DNA of 49,390 bases from Flavobacterium sp. (GCA_016718345.1 JADKDN010000026.1:1-49390); one strand, 5' to 3'. Shown: positions 16,971 through 27,168, numbered from the stretch's first letter. Program-made: numbers and translations. The notes: a model not told the origin generated them from the letters alone.

Positions 16971-19946
16971 ATGAAAAATACCGTTTCAAGACTATTTTTA
17001 TTGATTTGCCTATTCGTTTTTGCTGTTGGCTGTGTCAGTAAAAAAGTTGTTGTTCCATCTCCACCACAAGAAGTTGTTGTTGTACCGCCCAAACCTCTTG
17101 ATGATAGGTATGGCTATGATTCTGACATTCAAAAAAAATGGGTTGATAGTGTCTACAATAAACTAACTTTTGAGGAGAGAATAGGTCAATTGTTTATGAT
17201 TTCTGCTTATTCTAATAAAGATTCGGCTCATACCAATATGATTGACAAATTGATACAAGATCATAAAATTGGTGGGCTTATTTTTTTTCAAGGAGTCCAG
17301 TTCGTCAGGCTAAACTCACGAATCATTTTCAACAAAAATCTAAAGTACCACTTTTGATAGGTATTGACGCCGAGTGGGGATTGAGTATGCGATTGGATTC
17401 AACTTACAGATATCCTTGGAATATGACATTAGGAGCGATTCGTGATAAAAAACTTCTTGAAAAAGTGGGAGCTCAAATGGGTGAGCAAAGTAAAAGAATT
17501 GGTGTTCATTTTAATTTTGCTCCTGTTCTAGATATTAACACCAATCCTAAAAATCCTATAATAGGATTTCGATCTTTTGGAGAAAATAAAGAAAATGTTG
17601 CTGAAAGCGCATTAGCTTTGATGAAAGGATATCAAAGTTTGAATTTGTTGGCAACTGGAAAACATTTTCCAGGTCATGGCGATACCGAAATTGATTCGCA
17701 TGCAGCGTTACCTACTATCAATTTTTCAAAAGAGCGTTTGAATGATGTCGAGTTATATCCTTACAAAAAATTATTTGATGAGGGCTTAGCTTCTGTAATG
17801 GTAGCACATTTAAACGTTCCTAGTTTAGAGCCAAGAGAAAATATTCCCTCATCTGTCTCTCATAACATTATTACCGATGTGCTGAAAATGCAACTTCAAT
17901 TTAAAGGATTAATATTTACTGATGCTTTGAATATGAAAGCGGCCAAGAATTTTAGAGACCCAGGACAAATTGATTTAGAGGCGTTTCTTGGCTGGAAATG
18001 ATATTTTACTTTGTGCTGAAAATGTACCTATTGCCAAAGAGAAAATATGTATAGCCTATCAGGATAGTATCATTAGTGAAGAACGATTAGCTTATTCTGT
18101 GAAAAAAATCTTTAAATACAAATATAAGGTAGGTTTGAATGATTATAAACCAATAGTCACTTCTAATATTTATAAAGATTTAAACGGTCCAGAAAATGAT
18201 GCTTTGCAATATGAATTGTATGAGAACGCCATCACAGTTTTAAAAAATAAGGACCAAATTTTACCGATTAAAAATTTAGAGAACAACAAAATTGCCTATG
18301 TGAAATTAGGAGATGATGTAAACAGTTCATTTGTTTCAACGCTAAAAAAATATACAGAAATAACGGAAGTCTTCGATGAAAATATAGACAGTTTAAATGT
18401 AAAACTAAAAGAATTTAATACCGTAATTGTTGGTTTTCACAAATCAGATAAAGCTTGGAAAAAATACGATTTTACGGAAACCGAGTTACTATGGCTTCAA
18501 GAAATAGCAAAGAATAACGTTGTTATTTTAGATGTTTTTACCAAACCTTATTCCTTATTAACGATTCCTACTTTTGATGAAATTGAAGGACTTGTTGTTA
18601 CGTATCAAAATAGTGATATTGCTCAAACTGTTTCAGCAGAATTATTATTTGGTGCTATTGATGCCAAAGGGAAATTACCAGTTTCTATAAATTCAAACTT
18701 TGCAGAAAATGATGGCTTAACCACAGAAAAATTAGATCGTTTGGGATTTGCAACTCCCGAAAATGTGGGAATGAAATCAGAAACTTTATCTAAAATTGAC
18801 AATTTTGCGAATTATGCTATTGCAAATAAAATGACACCAGGAATACAAGTACTTGTGTCAAGAAAAGGCAAAGTAATTTACCAAAAATCATACGGCTATC
18901 ATACGTATGAAAATAAGGTCAAAGTAGTTAATTCTGATATTTACGACATTGCTTCTCTAACAAAAATAGTAGCTACTCTTCCTAATGTGATGCAACAGTA
19001 TAATCAACAAAAGATTTCAATGGAAACCACTTTAGGAACGATGTTGCCTATTTTTGATTCTTCTGACAAAAAAAATATTAACTTCAAAGAGCTATTGTCG
19101 CATTATGCTCGTTTTCAGGCGTGGATGCCTTTTTATCAAGAAACTTTGGATGATTTTAAAAAACCTTCTTCAAAGTATTACAGCAAAGTTTTTAATGAAC
19201 AATTTTCAAAAAAAGTAGCTGATAGTCTTTTCATAAGAAATGATTATCATGATACTATTATGAAAAAAATTATTGAAAGTAAATTATTGCCAAAAAAAGA
19301 ATATAAATACAGTGATTTCACGTTTATTATACTTAGAGATTATTTGGAGAGAGTTACTGGTAAAAAACTAGATGTTTTGGTTCAAGAGAATTTTTATAGT
19401 TCTATAGGAATGAATAATACAACTTATAATCCGTTGAATAAATTTAATAAATACATTATTCCTCCAACGGAAATGGATACTTATTTTCGTTACCAAGTTT
19501 TACAAGGCTATGTTCATGACATGGAAGCCGCAATGGAGGGAGGAGTTGCTGGTCATGCCGGAATTTTTTCAAACGCAATGGATGTTGCTAAAATGATGCA
19601 AATGTATCTTCAAAAAGGAAGCTACGGAGGAAGACGTTATTTTTCTGAAAAAACGTTTACCGATTTTAATACCTGTTATTTCTGTGCAGAAGGCAATAGA
19701 AGAGGTATAGGTTTTGATAAACCGCAACAACCTGGTACAGCTGGACCTACTTGTGGTTGTGCATCTCTAACAAGTTTTGGACATACTGGTTTTACAGGAA
19801 CGATGACTTGGGCAGACCCAGAAACTGAAATTGTTTATGTTTTTTTATCCAATAGAACATTTCCAGAAGCTACAGTAAACAAATTGTCAAAAGAAAATAT
19901 TCGGGAAGATATTCAGAAGGTAATTTATGAGGCTATAGTGAGATAA
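16971..19946 (+). CDS. Lipoprotein fusing GH3 beta-N-acetylglucosaminidase (NagZ-type) to a beta-lactamase-like serine hydrolase (two frameshifts)
   Basis: About 990-aa envelope enzyme. The N-terminus is a lipoprotein signal peptide (FAVGC). The GH3 domain (about residues 50-400) has KHFPGHGDTEIDSH near 229, the His/Asp loop typical of NagZ-like enzymes, and the nucleophile Asp in FTDALNMKA near 316. A GH3 C-terminal domain follows (about 410-570). Residues about 590-985 form a class C beta-lactamase/PBP4-like domain with the Ser-x-x-Lys in IASLTKI near 660, YSD near 778 and GHTGFTG near 936. Single-base slips near 17297 (one base missing, restores GSPVRQAK) and near 17991 (one base extra, restores EAFLAGNDILL) split the frame. 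Likely role is cleavage of muropeptides or GlcNAc-containing glycans. A Cys-rich loop (CYFC and CGC) lies just before the HTG box. Confidence 0.9.
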
Positions 19947-20014
19947 ATATTTAACGTAAGTTTTCCTAAATTACATTTTGATTTTCCTAATTTCGTTTTC
20001 ACTAAAAAATCTAC

Positions 20015-21169
20015 ATGAAAATAGCAATTGTTTGTTATCCAACTTTTGGAGGAAGTGGTGTTGTTGCAACTGAACTTGGTCTTGAATTAGCAAGACGAGG
20101 GCATGAAATTCATTTTATTACCTACAGTCAGCCTGTTCGTTTAGCATTATTGAATGCTAATGTGCATTATCATGAGGTAAATGTTCCAGAATATCCATTA
20201 TTTCATTATCAACCTTATGAACTAGCTCTATCGAGTAAATTGGTCGATATGGTTAAATTGTACAAGATAGAATTACTTCACGTACATTATGCCATTCCAC
20301 ATGCTTATGCGGGTTATATGGCCAAACAAATGTTGAAAGATGAAGGCATCAAAATTCCTATGGTAACAACTCTACATGGTACTGATATTACTTTGGTTGG
20401 AAATCATCCTTTTTACAAACCTGCAGTAACTTTTAGTATCAATAAATCCGATGTTGTGACGTCTGTTTCACAAAGCCTTAAAGAAGATACTTTAAAGTTA
20501 TTTGATATTAAAAAAGAAGTAGTTGTAATTCCGAATTTTATAGAATTAGAAAATCATAAAATAGAAGCTGATATTCCATGCTATCGTTCCGTTTTGGCTA
20601 GTCAAAATGAGCGAATTATAACTCACATTAGTAATTTTAGGAAAGTAAAACGAATTCCTGATGTGATTAAAATTTTTTACAAAATTCAACAATCTATTTC
20701 AGCTAAATTATTGATGGTAGGTGACGGGCCAGAAAAAGAAAGAGCTGAGAATTTATGTAATGAGTTAGGAATTGCGGATAAAGTGATTTTTTTAGGAAAC
20801 AGTAATGAAATTGATAGAATACTAAGTTATTCCGATTTATTTTTATTGCCGTCAGAAACAGAAAGTTTCGGATTGGCAGCACTAGAAGCCATGGCTTGGA
20901 GCGTTCCTGTAATTTCAAGCAATTCTGGAGGATTGCCAGAAGTAAATTTGAATGCTGTTTCTGGTTATTTGAGTGATGTTGGGAATATTGATGAAATGGC
21001 TTCAAATGCACTAAAAATATTAAAAGAGAATAGTGTTTTGAAACAGTTCAAGGAAAATGCTTTTGAAACCGCAAAACAATTTGATATAAAAAAAATTCTG
21101 CCTCTTTATGAAGATTTATATCACAAAGCTATAGCCAATTCAAAGAAGAATTCCATATCAAAAGAATAG
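20015..21169 (+). CDS. bshA: N-acetyl-alpha-D-glucosaminyl L-malate synthase BshA
   Basis: GT4 glycosyltransferase catalysing the first step of bacillithiol synthesis, joining UDP-GlcNAc and L-malate. The 384-aa sequence starts IAIVCYPTFGGSGVVATELG, the BshA signature glycine loop, followed by HVHYAIPHAYA and TTLHGTDITLVG, both typical of BshA. The C-terminal Rossmann half shows GDGPEKERAE and the nucleotide-sugar EX7E motif ETESFGLAALEAMA. Bacillithiol is the main low-molecular-weight thiol of many Bacteroidota. No bshB or bshC lies in the window. The frame is intact and there is no signal peptide. Confidence 0.93.
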   Translation: MKIAIVCYPTFGGSGVVATELGLELARRGHEIHFITYSQPVRLALLNANVHYHEVNVPEYPLFHYQPYELALSSKLVDMVKLYKIELLHVHYAIPHAYAGYMAKQMLKDEGIKIPMVTTLHGTDITLVGNHPFYKPAVTFSINKSDVVTSVSQSLKEDTLKLFDIKKEVVVIPNFIELENHKIEADIPCYRSVLASQNERIITHISNFRKVKRIPDVIKIFYKIQQSISAKLLMVGDGPEKERAENLCNELGIADKVIFLGNSNEIDRILSYSDLFLLPSETESFGLAALEAMAWSVPVISSNSGGLPEVNLNAVSGYLSDVGNIDEMASNALKILKENSVLKQFKENAFETAKQFDIKKILPLYEDLYHKAIANSKKNSISKE

Positions 21170-21185
21170 ATTTAATAACTAACTA

Positions 21186-21626
21186 ATGAATTGTAAAAAA
21201 TTAAAAATAGGATTTTGTTTTTTGATTGCTATGCTACTATTATCTTGTGGTTCAAAATCAAAGCTAGCCTACAAACCATTGTATGAAGTTTTAACGCAAC
21301 AAAAAGATGGAGGAGCAACTATTCGTTTTTTTGAAATTTTAAATGAAGCTAAAGAAATAAAAATGCTTTTGAATGATAGTAATTTGAGAAAAAAAATTAG
21401 TCAAGAAGACATTCAAAGTTGCAATTTTGTTATTCTAAATGCAGGAGAAAAGAAATCTTATGGATACAACGTGATTATAAAAAACATTAAAGAAACTCCT
21501 GATAAAATAATTATACAAACCGAAGAAGTTATTTATGAAGATAACACCCTATTATCAGAGGAACAATTTGTATACCCCTATACAATAGTAAAAATCAACT
21601 CCAAGAAACAGATAGAGATTAATTAA
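21186..21626 (+). CDS. Small lipoprotein of unknown function
   Basis: A 146-aa protein starting 16 bp after bshA. The N-terminus has Lys residues, a hydrophobic core and a lipobox (LLLSCGSKSK), so it should be lipid-anchored. The mature part is mixed alpha/beta and ends with a strand-rich segment (PYTIVKINSKKQIEIN). No family is recognised. Its stop codon overlaps the stop of the convergent outer-membrane gene within one TTAA tetramer (21623-21626). It is probably co-transcribed with bshA but a link to bacillithiol is not shown. Confidence 0.75.
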   Translation: MNCKKLKIGFCFLIAMLLLSCGSKSKLAYKPLYEVLTQQKDGGATIRFFEILNEAKEIKMLLNDSNLRKKISQEDIQSCNFVILNAGEKKSYGYNVIIKNIKETPDKIIIQTEEVIYEDNTLLSEEQFVYPYTIVKINSKKQIEIN

Positions 21627-22120
21627 AATCTAAATTTGATGCTCAATGCAGCGTTTGCCCTGAAATTATCTTTGTTATTTTCCTTAAAGTCACTAAAATT
21701 CATTTCAGGTCGATAATCCAAAGCTAGAGTGATTGGAGTGTCGCAAAATGAATATTCTATTCCTATGTCACCTGTAGCAAAAATAAATTCTCCATTATAA
21801 ACATCATCTTTAGAATCGTTAGTCCAAAAACCTAATCCACCTCCAGCACCTAAAAACCAATAAAATCTTTTATCGATATACCAAACCCATTGATATAAAG
21901 AGGTGAATTTAAAAGAGTCAATATCTTCAGTACTTTTTTTATAACCTAAATTAAATTCTAATCTATCAATATCAGATAGCCCTCTTTGGTAGGCTAGCTC
22001 TCCAACAAAACTATCAAAACTGCCTACGCGAATTCCGATTGCATTTTTTGCAATTTCTTGTGCTTCACTACTATTGAACGAACAAATAAAAAGAAGTATT
22101 GCTATAATTAATTTTTTCAT
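21623..22120 (-). CDS. Outer-membrane beta-barrel protein, paralogue A
   Basis: A 165-aa protein with a signal peptide (MKKLIIAILLFICSFNSSEAQ) followed by EIAKNAIGIRVGSFDSF. The mature chain alternates hydrophobic and polar residues and ends in a short barrel C-terminus (AALSIKFRF) with terminal Phe, as expected for an OmpW/OmpX-sized eight-strand porin fold. The frame extends to an ATG at 22153, but the ATG at 22120 starts the signal peptide and lies properly downstream of a promoter box. It is a clear paralogue of the gene at 22222-22713: both share AYQRGL/SYQRGL, LYQWVW and GDIGIEY. Function unknown. Confidence 0.85.
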   Translation of the reverse strand: MKKLIIAILLFICSFNSSEAQEIAKNAIGIRVGSFDSFVGELAYQRGLSDIDRLEFNLGYKKSTEDIDSFKFTSLYQWVWYIDKRFYWFLGAGGGLGFWTNDSKDDVYNGEFIFATGDIGIEYSFCDTPITLALDYRPEMNFSDFKENNKDNFRANAALSIKFRF

Positions 22121-22142
22121 AAGAGATAAATGTTTACAATTA

Positions 22143-22150
22143 CAAATATA
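22143..22150 (-). promoter_or_regulatory. -7 box TATATTTG for barrel gene A
   Basis: The minus-strand octamer matches TAnnTTTG and lies 23 bp upstream of the chosen ATG at 22120. It sits just downstream of the terminator of paralogue B, so the two barrel genes are probably separate transcription units. Confidence 0.4.
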
Positions 22151-22159
22151 CATTCTAAA

Positions 22160-22198
22160 AAATAAAAAATCCTGTTTCTGTGAAAAAAAACAGGATTC
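22160..22198 (-). terminator. Rho-independent terminator after barrel gene B
   Basis: Inverted repeat AATCCTGTTT/AAACAGGATT with a 10-nt loop. On the minus strand it is followed by a T-rich run. It lies 24 bp after the stop of the gene at 22222-22713. Confidence 0.8.
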
Positions 22199-22221
22199 TT
22201 TGATATTTATTAATAATCTGA

Positions 22222-22713
22222 CTAGTTAAAACGATATCTTTTGCCTAAAGCAATATCAGATCCAAGGTTGTCTGAACGGTATTTATCAGAATTAAAATAA
22301 AATTCTGGACGAAAATCCAAAGATAGTTGCAAAGGAATATCAAACAAGTATTCAATTCCAATATCACCAGCAGCAAAAACAAAAGTTCCACTATCACTAT
22401 ACCCTTTGTAATCTTGATTCCAGCTACCTAATCCACCACCTACACCAGCATACCAGTTAAAGCCGCCGTCAATATTCCAAACCCACTGGTATAAACCAGT
22501 TAATTTAAATGCGTCAACATTATTGCTATTTCTCCAGCCTAAATCTAATTCCAATCGATTATCGCTGGATAGTCCTCTTTGATAGGATATTTCTCCACCG
22601 AAACCATCGCTATCGCCTAAACGAAGTCCTAGAGCGTTTTTTGAAATTTCTTGTGCTTGAGTGCTTAATGCTAAACCAAGTAGCATAACAGCTGATAAAA
22701 TAAGTTTTTTCAT
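22222..22713 (-). CDS. Outer-membrane beta-barrel protein, paralogue B
   Basis: A 163-aa protein with signal peptide MKKLILSAVMLLGLALSTQA and mature start QEISKNALGLRLG. It aligns along its length with paralogue A: SYQRGLSSDNRLELDLGWR, LTGLYQWVWNI, GGGLGSW, FAAGDIGIEYLF and SLDFRPEFYF. The glycine/aromatic pattern and short terminal strand suggest a small porin-like barrel. It has its own promoter box upstream and its own terminator downstream. The pair looks like a tandem duplication that has diverged. No function can be assigned. Confidence 0.85.
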   Translation of the reverse strand: MKKLILSAVMLLGLALSTQAQEISKNALGLRLGDSDGFGGEISYQRGLSSDNRLELDLGWRNSNNVDAFKLTGLYQWVWNIDGGFNWYAGVGGGLGSWNQDYKGYSDSGTFVFAAGDIGIEYLFDIPLQLSLDFRPEFYFNSDKYRSDNLGSDIALGKRYRFN

Positions 22714-22733
22714 ATAATAAAAATTTGTTTTGA

Positions 22734-22741
22734 CAAAGATA
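22734..22741 (-). promoter_or_regulatory. -7 box TATCTTTG for barrel gene B
   Basis: The minus-strand octamer fits TAnnTTTG, 21 bp upstream of the ATG at 22713. A convincing -33 element was not seen. Confidence 0.35.
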
Positions 22742-22875
22742 ACGTATAAAACTCAATAAAATTATTAAACTTCAACTAATGATAAAAGGGAACTTTAAAA
22801 TCATTTAATAAAAGTACTTTCAACTGTTATATTAAAAGTTTAAAAATTATGTTTTTAAACCTTAAACTAAAATGG

Positions 22876-22883
22876 TACTTTTG
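22876..22883 (+). promoter_or_regulatory. -7 box TACTTTTG for aroC
   Basis: Octamer matching TAnnTTTG, 17 bp before the aroC ATG. It implies a very short leader. The -33 region is T-rich but lacks a clear TTTG. Confidence 0.35.
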
Positions 22884-22900
22884 TTTAAAATTAAAATACA

Positions 22901-23966
22901 ATGGCAGGAAATAGTTACGGAACACTTTTCAAAATTACCACTTTTGGTGAATCACATGGCGAGGCTTTAGGAGGAATCATTGACGGTTGCCCAGCTGGAA
23001 TAACTCTTGATTTAGAAAATATTCAATATGAAATGTCTAGAAGAAAACCCGGACAGTCGGCGATAGTAACTCAGCGAAAAGAAAAATGATGAAGTACAAT
23101 TTCTCTCAGGGATTTTTCAAGGTAAAACTACTGGAACTCCTATAGGTTTTGTGATTCCAAATACCAATCAAAAATCGGATGATTACTCTCATATAAAAGA
23201 TACCTATCGTCCAAGTCATGCGGATTATGTTTACGAAAAAAAATATGGACTTCGTGATTATCGTGGAGGAGGAAGAAGTTCTGCTCGCGAAACAGCCAGT
23301 AGAGTAGTAGCAGGTGCAATTGCTAAACAAGTATTGAAAGAGGTTAAGATTCACGCATTTGTGTCTTCTGTAGGAGAAATTTTTGTTGAGAAACCGTATC
23401 AAGAATTGGATTTTTCTAAAATTGAAAGTAATCCTGTTCGTTGCCCTGATGAAGATGCAGCTGCAAAAATGGAAGAGCATATCCGTGAAATTAGAAAGCA
23501 AGGTGATACTGTTGGAGGAACTGTAACTTGTGTCATTCAAAATGTGCCTGTTGGTCTTGGAGAACCTGTTTTTGATAAATTGCATGCAGAGTTAGGAAAA
23601 GCGATGTTGTCTATAAATGCTGTTAAAGGTTTTGAATACGGTAGTGGATTTTGTGGTGCCAAAATGAAAGGCAGCGAACATAATGATTTGTATAATCCAG
23701 ACGGAACAACAAAGACCAATCTTTCTGGTGGAATTCAGGGTGGAATTTCAAACGGAATGGATATATATTTTCGCGTTGCATTTAAGCCAGTAGCTACTTT
23801 AATTCAAAAACAAGACGTATTAGATAATCAAGGAAATATCGTAGAACAAACTGGAAAAGGAAGACACGATCCATGTGTAGTTCCACGTGCGGTACCCATT
23901 GTTGAAGCGATGGCAGCCATTGTTCTAGCCGATTTTTATTTGATAAACAAAACCTATGCTAAATAG
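22901..23966 (+). CDS. aroC: Chorismate synthase (one frameshift)
   Basis: Last enzyme of the shikimate pathway, making chorismate from EPSP with reduced FMN. Family signatures are FGESHGEALGGIIDGCPAG at the N-terminus, MSRRKPGQS, then YRGGGRSSARET and, near the C-terminus, GRHDPCVVPRAVPIVEAMAA. An extra A in the A5 run near 23084-23088 converts QRKENDEVQF to a stop. With the correction the protein is about 355 aa, the usual length. Because chorismate is needed for aromatic amino acids and menaquinone, a true null is unlikely, so the break is probably a sequence error. Confidence 0.95.
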
Positions 23967-24022
23967 TATTTAGTGTTTAGTTCAAACCACAAAACGAACA
24001 CTATATGCTGAACACTGCAAAC

Positions 24023-25273
24023 ATGACCGAACCAAAAAAAACTTCCTTTTTAGGGAACCTCACAGTTCAAATACTTTTGCTATGTTGCTGGGTGCGGCTT
24101 TAGGGATATTCGTTCACAACAATTATGATGTAGCAATAGCGAAAGCGTTTAGTGACAAAATAAAAATGCTTGCCACCATTTTTATTCGCTTGGTACAAAT
24201 GATTATAGCTCCATTGGTATTTACGACTTTGGTAGTTGGTATTGCAAAATTAGGAGACATAAAAGCGGTTGGACGAATAGGAGGTAAGGCATTAGCTTGG
24301 TTCTTTTCAGCTTCTTTTATTTCATTACTCATAGGAATGTTTTGGGTAAATGTTTTGGAACCTGGAGTTGGACTTCAATTAAATACCATTGATGCCACAA
24401 CAGCTTCTGAAGTGGTAGAAAAAACGCATGGATTCTCAGCTCAAAACTTTGTTGAGCATATTATCCCTAAAAGTATTGTGGAAGCAATGGCAACGAATGA
24501 GATATTACAAATTGTTATTTTTTCTATCTTTTTTGGATTGGCAGCAGCCTCAATTGGAGATTTTGCAAAACCAGTGATTAATGCCTTAGATAAAACCTCG
24601 CACATTATTTTGAAAATGGTAAATTATGTGATGAAGTTTGCCCCAATGGGAGTTTTTTGGAGCAATAGCAGGCGTTTTTGCTATTCGTGATTTAAATGAA
24701 TTGTTATTGACGTATGCTAAATTCTTTGGTTCATTTTTAGTAGGAATTACTACGTTATGGGTTTTTCTGATTCTTGTAGGAATCGTTTTTTTGAGACAGA
24801 GAATTCTGACCTTGTTAAAACATATTGTCAGTCCTCTAATTATTGCTTTCGGAACAACAAGTTCAGAGGCTGTTTTTCCTAAATTAACTGAAGAATTGGA
24901 ACGTTTTGGAGTTAAAGACAAAATAGTTTCTTTTATGTTGCCTTTGGGATATTCTTTTAATCTTGATGGTAGTATGATGTATATGACTTTTGCTAGTATT
25001 TTTATAGCTCAAGCTTATGGAATTCCTTTGGATTTTCCAACCCAGCTAACAATGCTTTTTGTATTGATGCTTACTAGCAAAGGTATTGCAGGTGTTCCAA
25101 GAGCCAGCTTGGTTGTTGTTGCGGCTACTTGTGGAATGTTTAAAATACCAGTTGAAGGTATAGCTTTGATTCTTCCCATTGATCATTTTTGTGACATGTT
25201 TCGTAGTGCCACAAATGTATTAGGAAATGCTCTGGCAACATCAGTAGTTGGAAAATGGGAAAAGGAAGAGTAA
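24023..25273 (+). CDS. Dicarboxylate/amino acid:cation symporter, DAACS family (two frameshifts)
   Basis: Inner-membrane Na+/H+-coupled carrier of the GltP/DctA fold, about 417 aa. It starts MTEPKKTSFLGNLTVQIL. A missing T near 24081 interrupts LFAMLLGAALG, and an extra T in the T6 run near 24654 interrupts GVFGAIAGVFA. Both repairs restore a continuous protein. Conserved elements are the serine-rich re-entrant loop GTTSSEAVFPKL, the cation/substrate motif NLDGSMMYM in helix 7, and the helix 8 motif LPIDHFCDMFRSATNVLGN. Substrate could be glutamate, aspartate or C4-dicarboxylates. It follows aroC by about 60 bp. Confidence 0.92.
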
Positions 25274-25302
25274 TAGTTTGAAAGTAAAAACTTGTGGTTT
25301 TA

Positions 25303-25425
25303 TTACTTTTTTCCTGAATTCATCATCAATAGTACCGCACCTATAATACCTATGATGACCAATCCAAAAACGACAATCATTATGAATGATCCGTTTTCCC
25401 ATGAATAAAGAGAAATAGTTTTCAT
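25303..25425 (-). CDS. Small (40 aa) single-pass membrane protein
   Basis: An uninterrupted short frame encoding MKTISLYSWENGSFIMIV, a hydrophobic segment rich in Val/Ile/Gly, and the basic end MMNSGKK. One transmembrane helix spans about residues 14-34. I recall similar 40-residue proteins in other flavobacteria, but this needs a database check. It is convergent with the symporter and divergent from the T9SS gene. Function unknown. Confidence 0.6.
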   Translation of the reverse strand: MKTISLYSWENGSFIMIVVFGLVIIGIIGAVLLMMNSGKK

Positions 25426-25608
25426 AGTACTGTTTTTAAAATAAGGTCAAAGTTAGTTTTGTAGTTAGTTACAAACTATGATATTTATCATGAGGTATTT
25501 ATGATGTACAATTGAAAAGATAGTAAAAAATTATTGATTTATTTATCGATTAATAATTTTTTAACTTTTTGAAATTCATAAAAATGAAGTAAAAACGAAA
25601 ATTATATA

Positions 25609-25616
25609 TATATTTG
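25609..25616 (+). promoter_or_regulatory. -7 box TATATTTG upstream of the T9SS adhesin gene
   Basis: Matches TAnnTTTG and lies 32 bp before the ATG at 25649. The surrounding 220-bp gap is very AT-rich and holds no other gene. Confidence 0.35.
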
Positions 25617-25648
25617 CTACTTATTCAAATTAAACTCAAAATAAAATT

Positions 25649-27151
25649 ATGAAAAAACTATTACTTTCATGTATTCTGTTAATTTCGAGTGTTAGTGTTT
25701 TTGCACAAACCACTTGTGCTAATGCAACAAACATAACTTCAAATGGGACTAAAACTTGTCCAGCAATTACAGGTACATATTCAAATCCTTGCCTAGGTGG
25801 TACAACAAATGATGCTGGAGCCGCTATGAAAGCAATTTGGTTTAAATACACACCAGCTTCAAATGGGGAAATTACTATTTCATCAGACTTGCCAGTTAAT
25901 GATGGAACTACCAACAGTGACGACACTAGATTATCTGTTTTTAGTGGTGTTTGCGCAACTTTAACATGTATTGATTATAATGATGATGTTGATGATGCCA
26001 ATTATCTTTCTTCATTGACTGTTCCCGTAGCAGCTGGAACAACTTACTATATCCAATGGGATAATTATTGGTCAGCATTAAAATTTAGCTTTACTTTTGA
26101 ATTTGTTGCTCAAGATTGTGTTAGACCTGGAGTAGGAGATTTCTACAGTCCAGATAGCTATACTACAACTTCAGTTAATTTATATTGGGATCCTGCTATT
26201 GGAGCTCCAGCGAATTATGACGTTGATTGGAGTACTGATTTTAACGCAGCTCCAGGAACCGGAACTATAGTGTCTGTTCCAGCTGGTTCTTTAGCATACG
26301 TTCCTGCGACAATTTCAGGTTTACCAGCTTCTTCTAACTTTAGATATTATGTTCGTGCAAACTGTGGAAGTACTCAAAGTGAATACCAAGGGCCATTTGC
26401 TGGATATTTAGCAAAAATATTACCTTACACAACTGATTTTGAAGATAATGGAAGAGATGGATTTCGTTTTTTTTCACTTTTTGACACAACTCAATATGAT
26501 GCCCCGTTAGATACTTATGCAGATGGTGGTGCAGGAACTGCATTGTACACCTTTAATAGTACTACTGAAGCATCAGACGAGTGGGGCTATTCTAGAGCTA
26601 TAAGTTTGAAAGCTGGAGAACAAGTAACTATTAAATTCAAAACTAGATTGTATTCAGAGACAGCTCCATCAGAAATGAAGTTAGAGCTTAAAGTTGGTGA
26701 TGATCAATCAAGTATTGCTCAAACAACATTAATCGACACTTTTACGCTAACTGAAGATCTTTTCTATACCGACAATTCGGCATCTTGGACAGCTCCAGCT
26801 GATGGAACTTATCATTTTGGTTTCCATAATAATTCTGATGCAGGTGAAACAGATACAATATTATTTTTAGATACAATTGAACTTACTTCTGTACTTTCAA
26901 CTAATGAATTTGTAGCTAATAAATTTACAGTTTCGCCAAATCCTACTAAAGATTTACTTTCTATTTCTTCTGCAAATAATTTAATTAGCACAATTGCCAT
27001 TAAAGATTTAAATGGTAGAGTAGTAATGCAAAGAGGATTTAATAAAGTATCACAAGCACAAGTAAATGTTGCTGAATTGGCAACTGGAGTTTACATGATG
27101 AGTGTTACATCGGATGCAGGTAGTTTTACAAAAAAAATAATCAAACAATAA
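25649..27151 (+). CDS. Secreted T9SS cargo protein: PPC-like, Fn3, choice-of-anchor-J-like and type A sorting domains
   Basis: A 500-aa exported protein. Residues 1-20 are a signal peptide ending VFAQ. About 20-150 is a cysteine-containing beta domain (IWFKYTPASNGEITISSDLP) resembling a bacterial pre-peptidase C-terminal domain. About 155-240 is a fibronectin type III-like domain (VNLYWDPAIGAPANYDVDWS). About 250-410 is a jellyroll/MAM-like segment (YTTDFEDNGRDGFRFF) resembling choice-of-anchor J or cleaved adhesin domains. The last 80 residues are the type A sorting domain: FTVSPNPTKDLLSI, LNGRVV, LATGVYMMSV and KKIIKQ. No catalytic motif is visible, so surface adhesion or glycan binding is the best guess. 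The frame is intact. Confidence 0.88.
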   Translation: MKKLLLSCILLISSVSVFAQTTCANATNITSNGTKTCPAITGTYSNPCLGGTTNDAGAAMKAIWFKYTPASNGEITISSDLPVNDGTTNSDDTRLSVFSGVCATLTCIDYNDDVDDANYLSSLTVPVAAGTTYYIQWDNYWSALKFSFTFEFVAQDCVRPGVGDFYSPDSYTTTSVNLYWDPAIGAPANYDVDWSTDFNAAPGTGTIVSVPAGSLAYVPATISGLPASSNFRYYVRANCGSTQSEYQGPFAGYLAKILPYTTDFEDNGRDGFRFFSLFDTTQYDAPLDTYADGGAGTALYTFNSTTEASDEWGYSRAISLKAGEQVTIKFKTRLYSETAPSEMKLELKVGDDQSSIAQTTLIDTFTLTEDLFYTDNSASWTAPADGTYHFGFHNNSDAGETDTILFLDTIELTSVLSTNEFVANKFTVSPNPTKDLLSISSANNLISTIAIKDLNGRVVMQRGFNKVSQAQVNVAELATGVYMMSVTSDAGSFTKKIIKQ

Positions 27152-27168
27152 TCACTGATTTATTGGTT

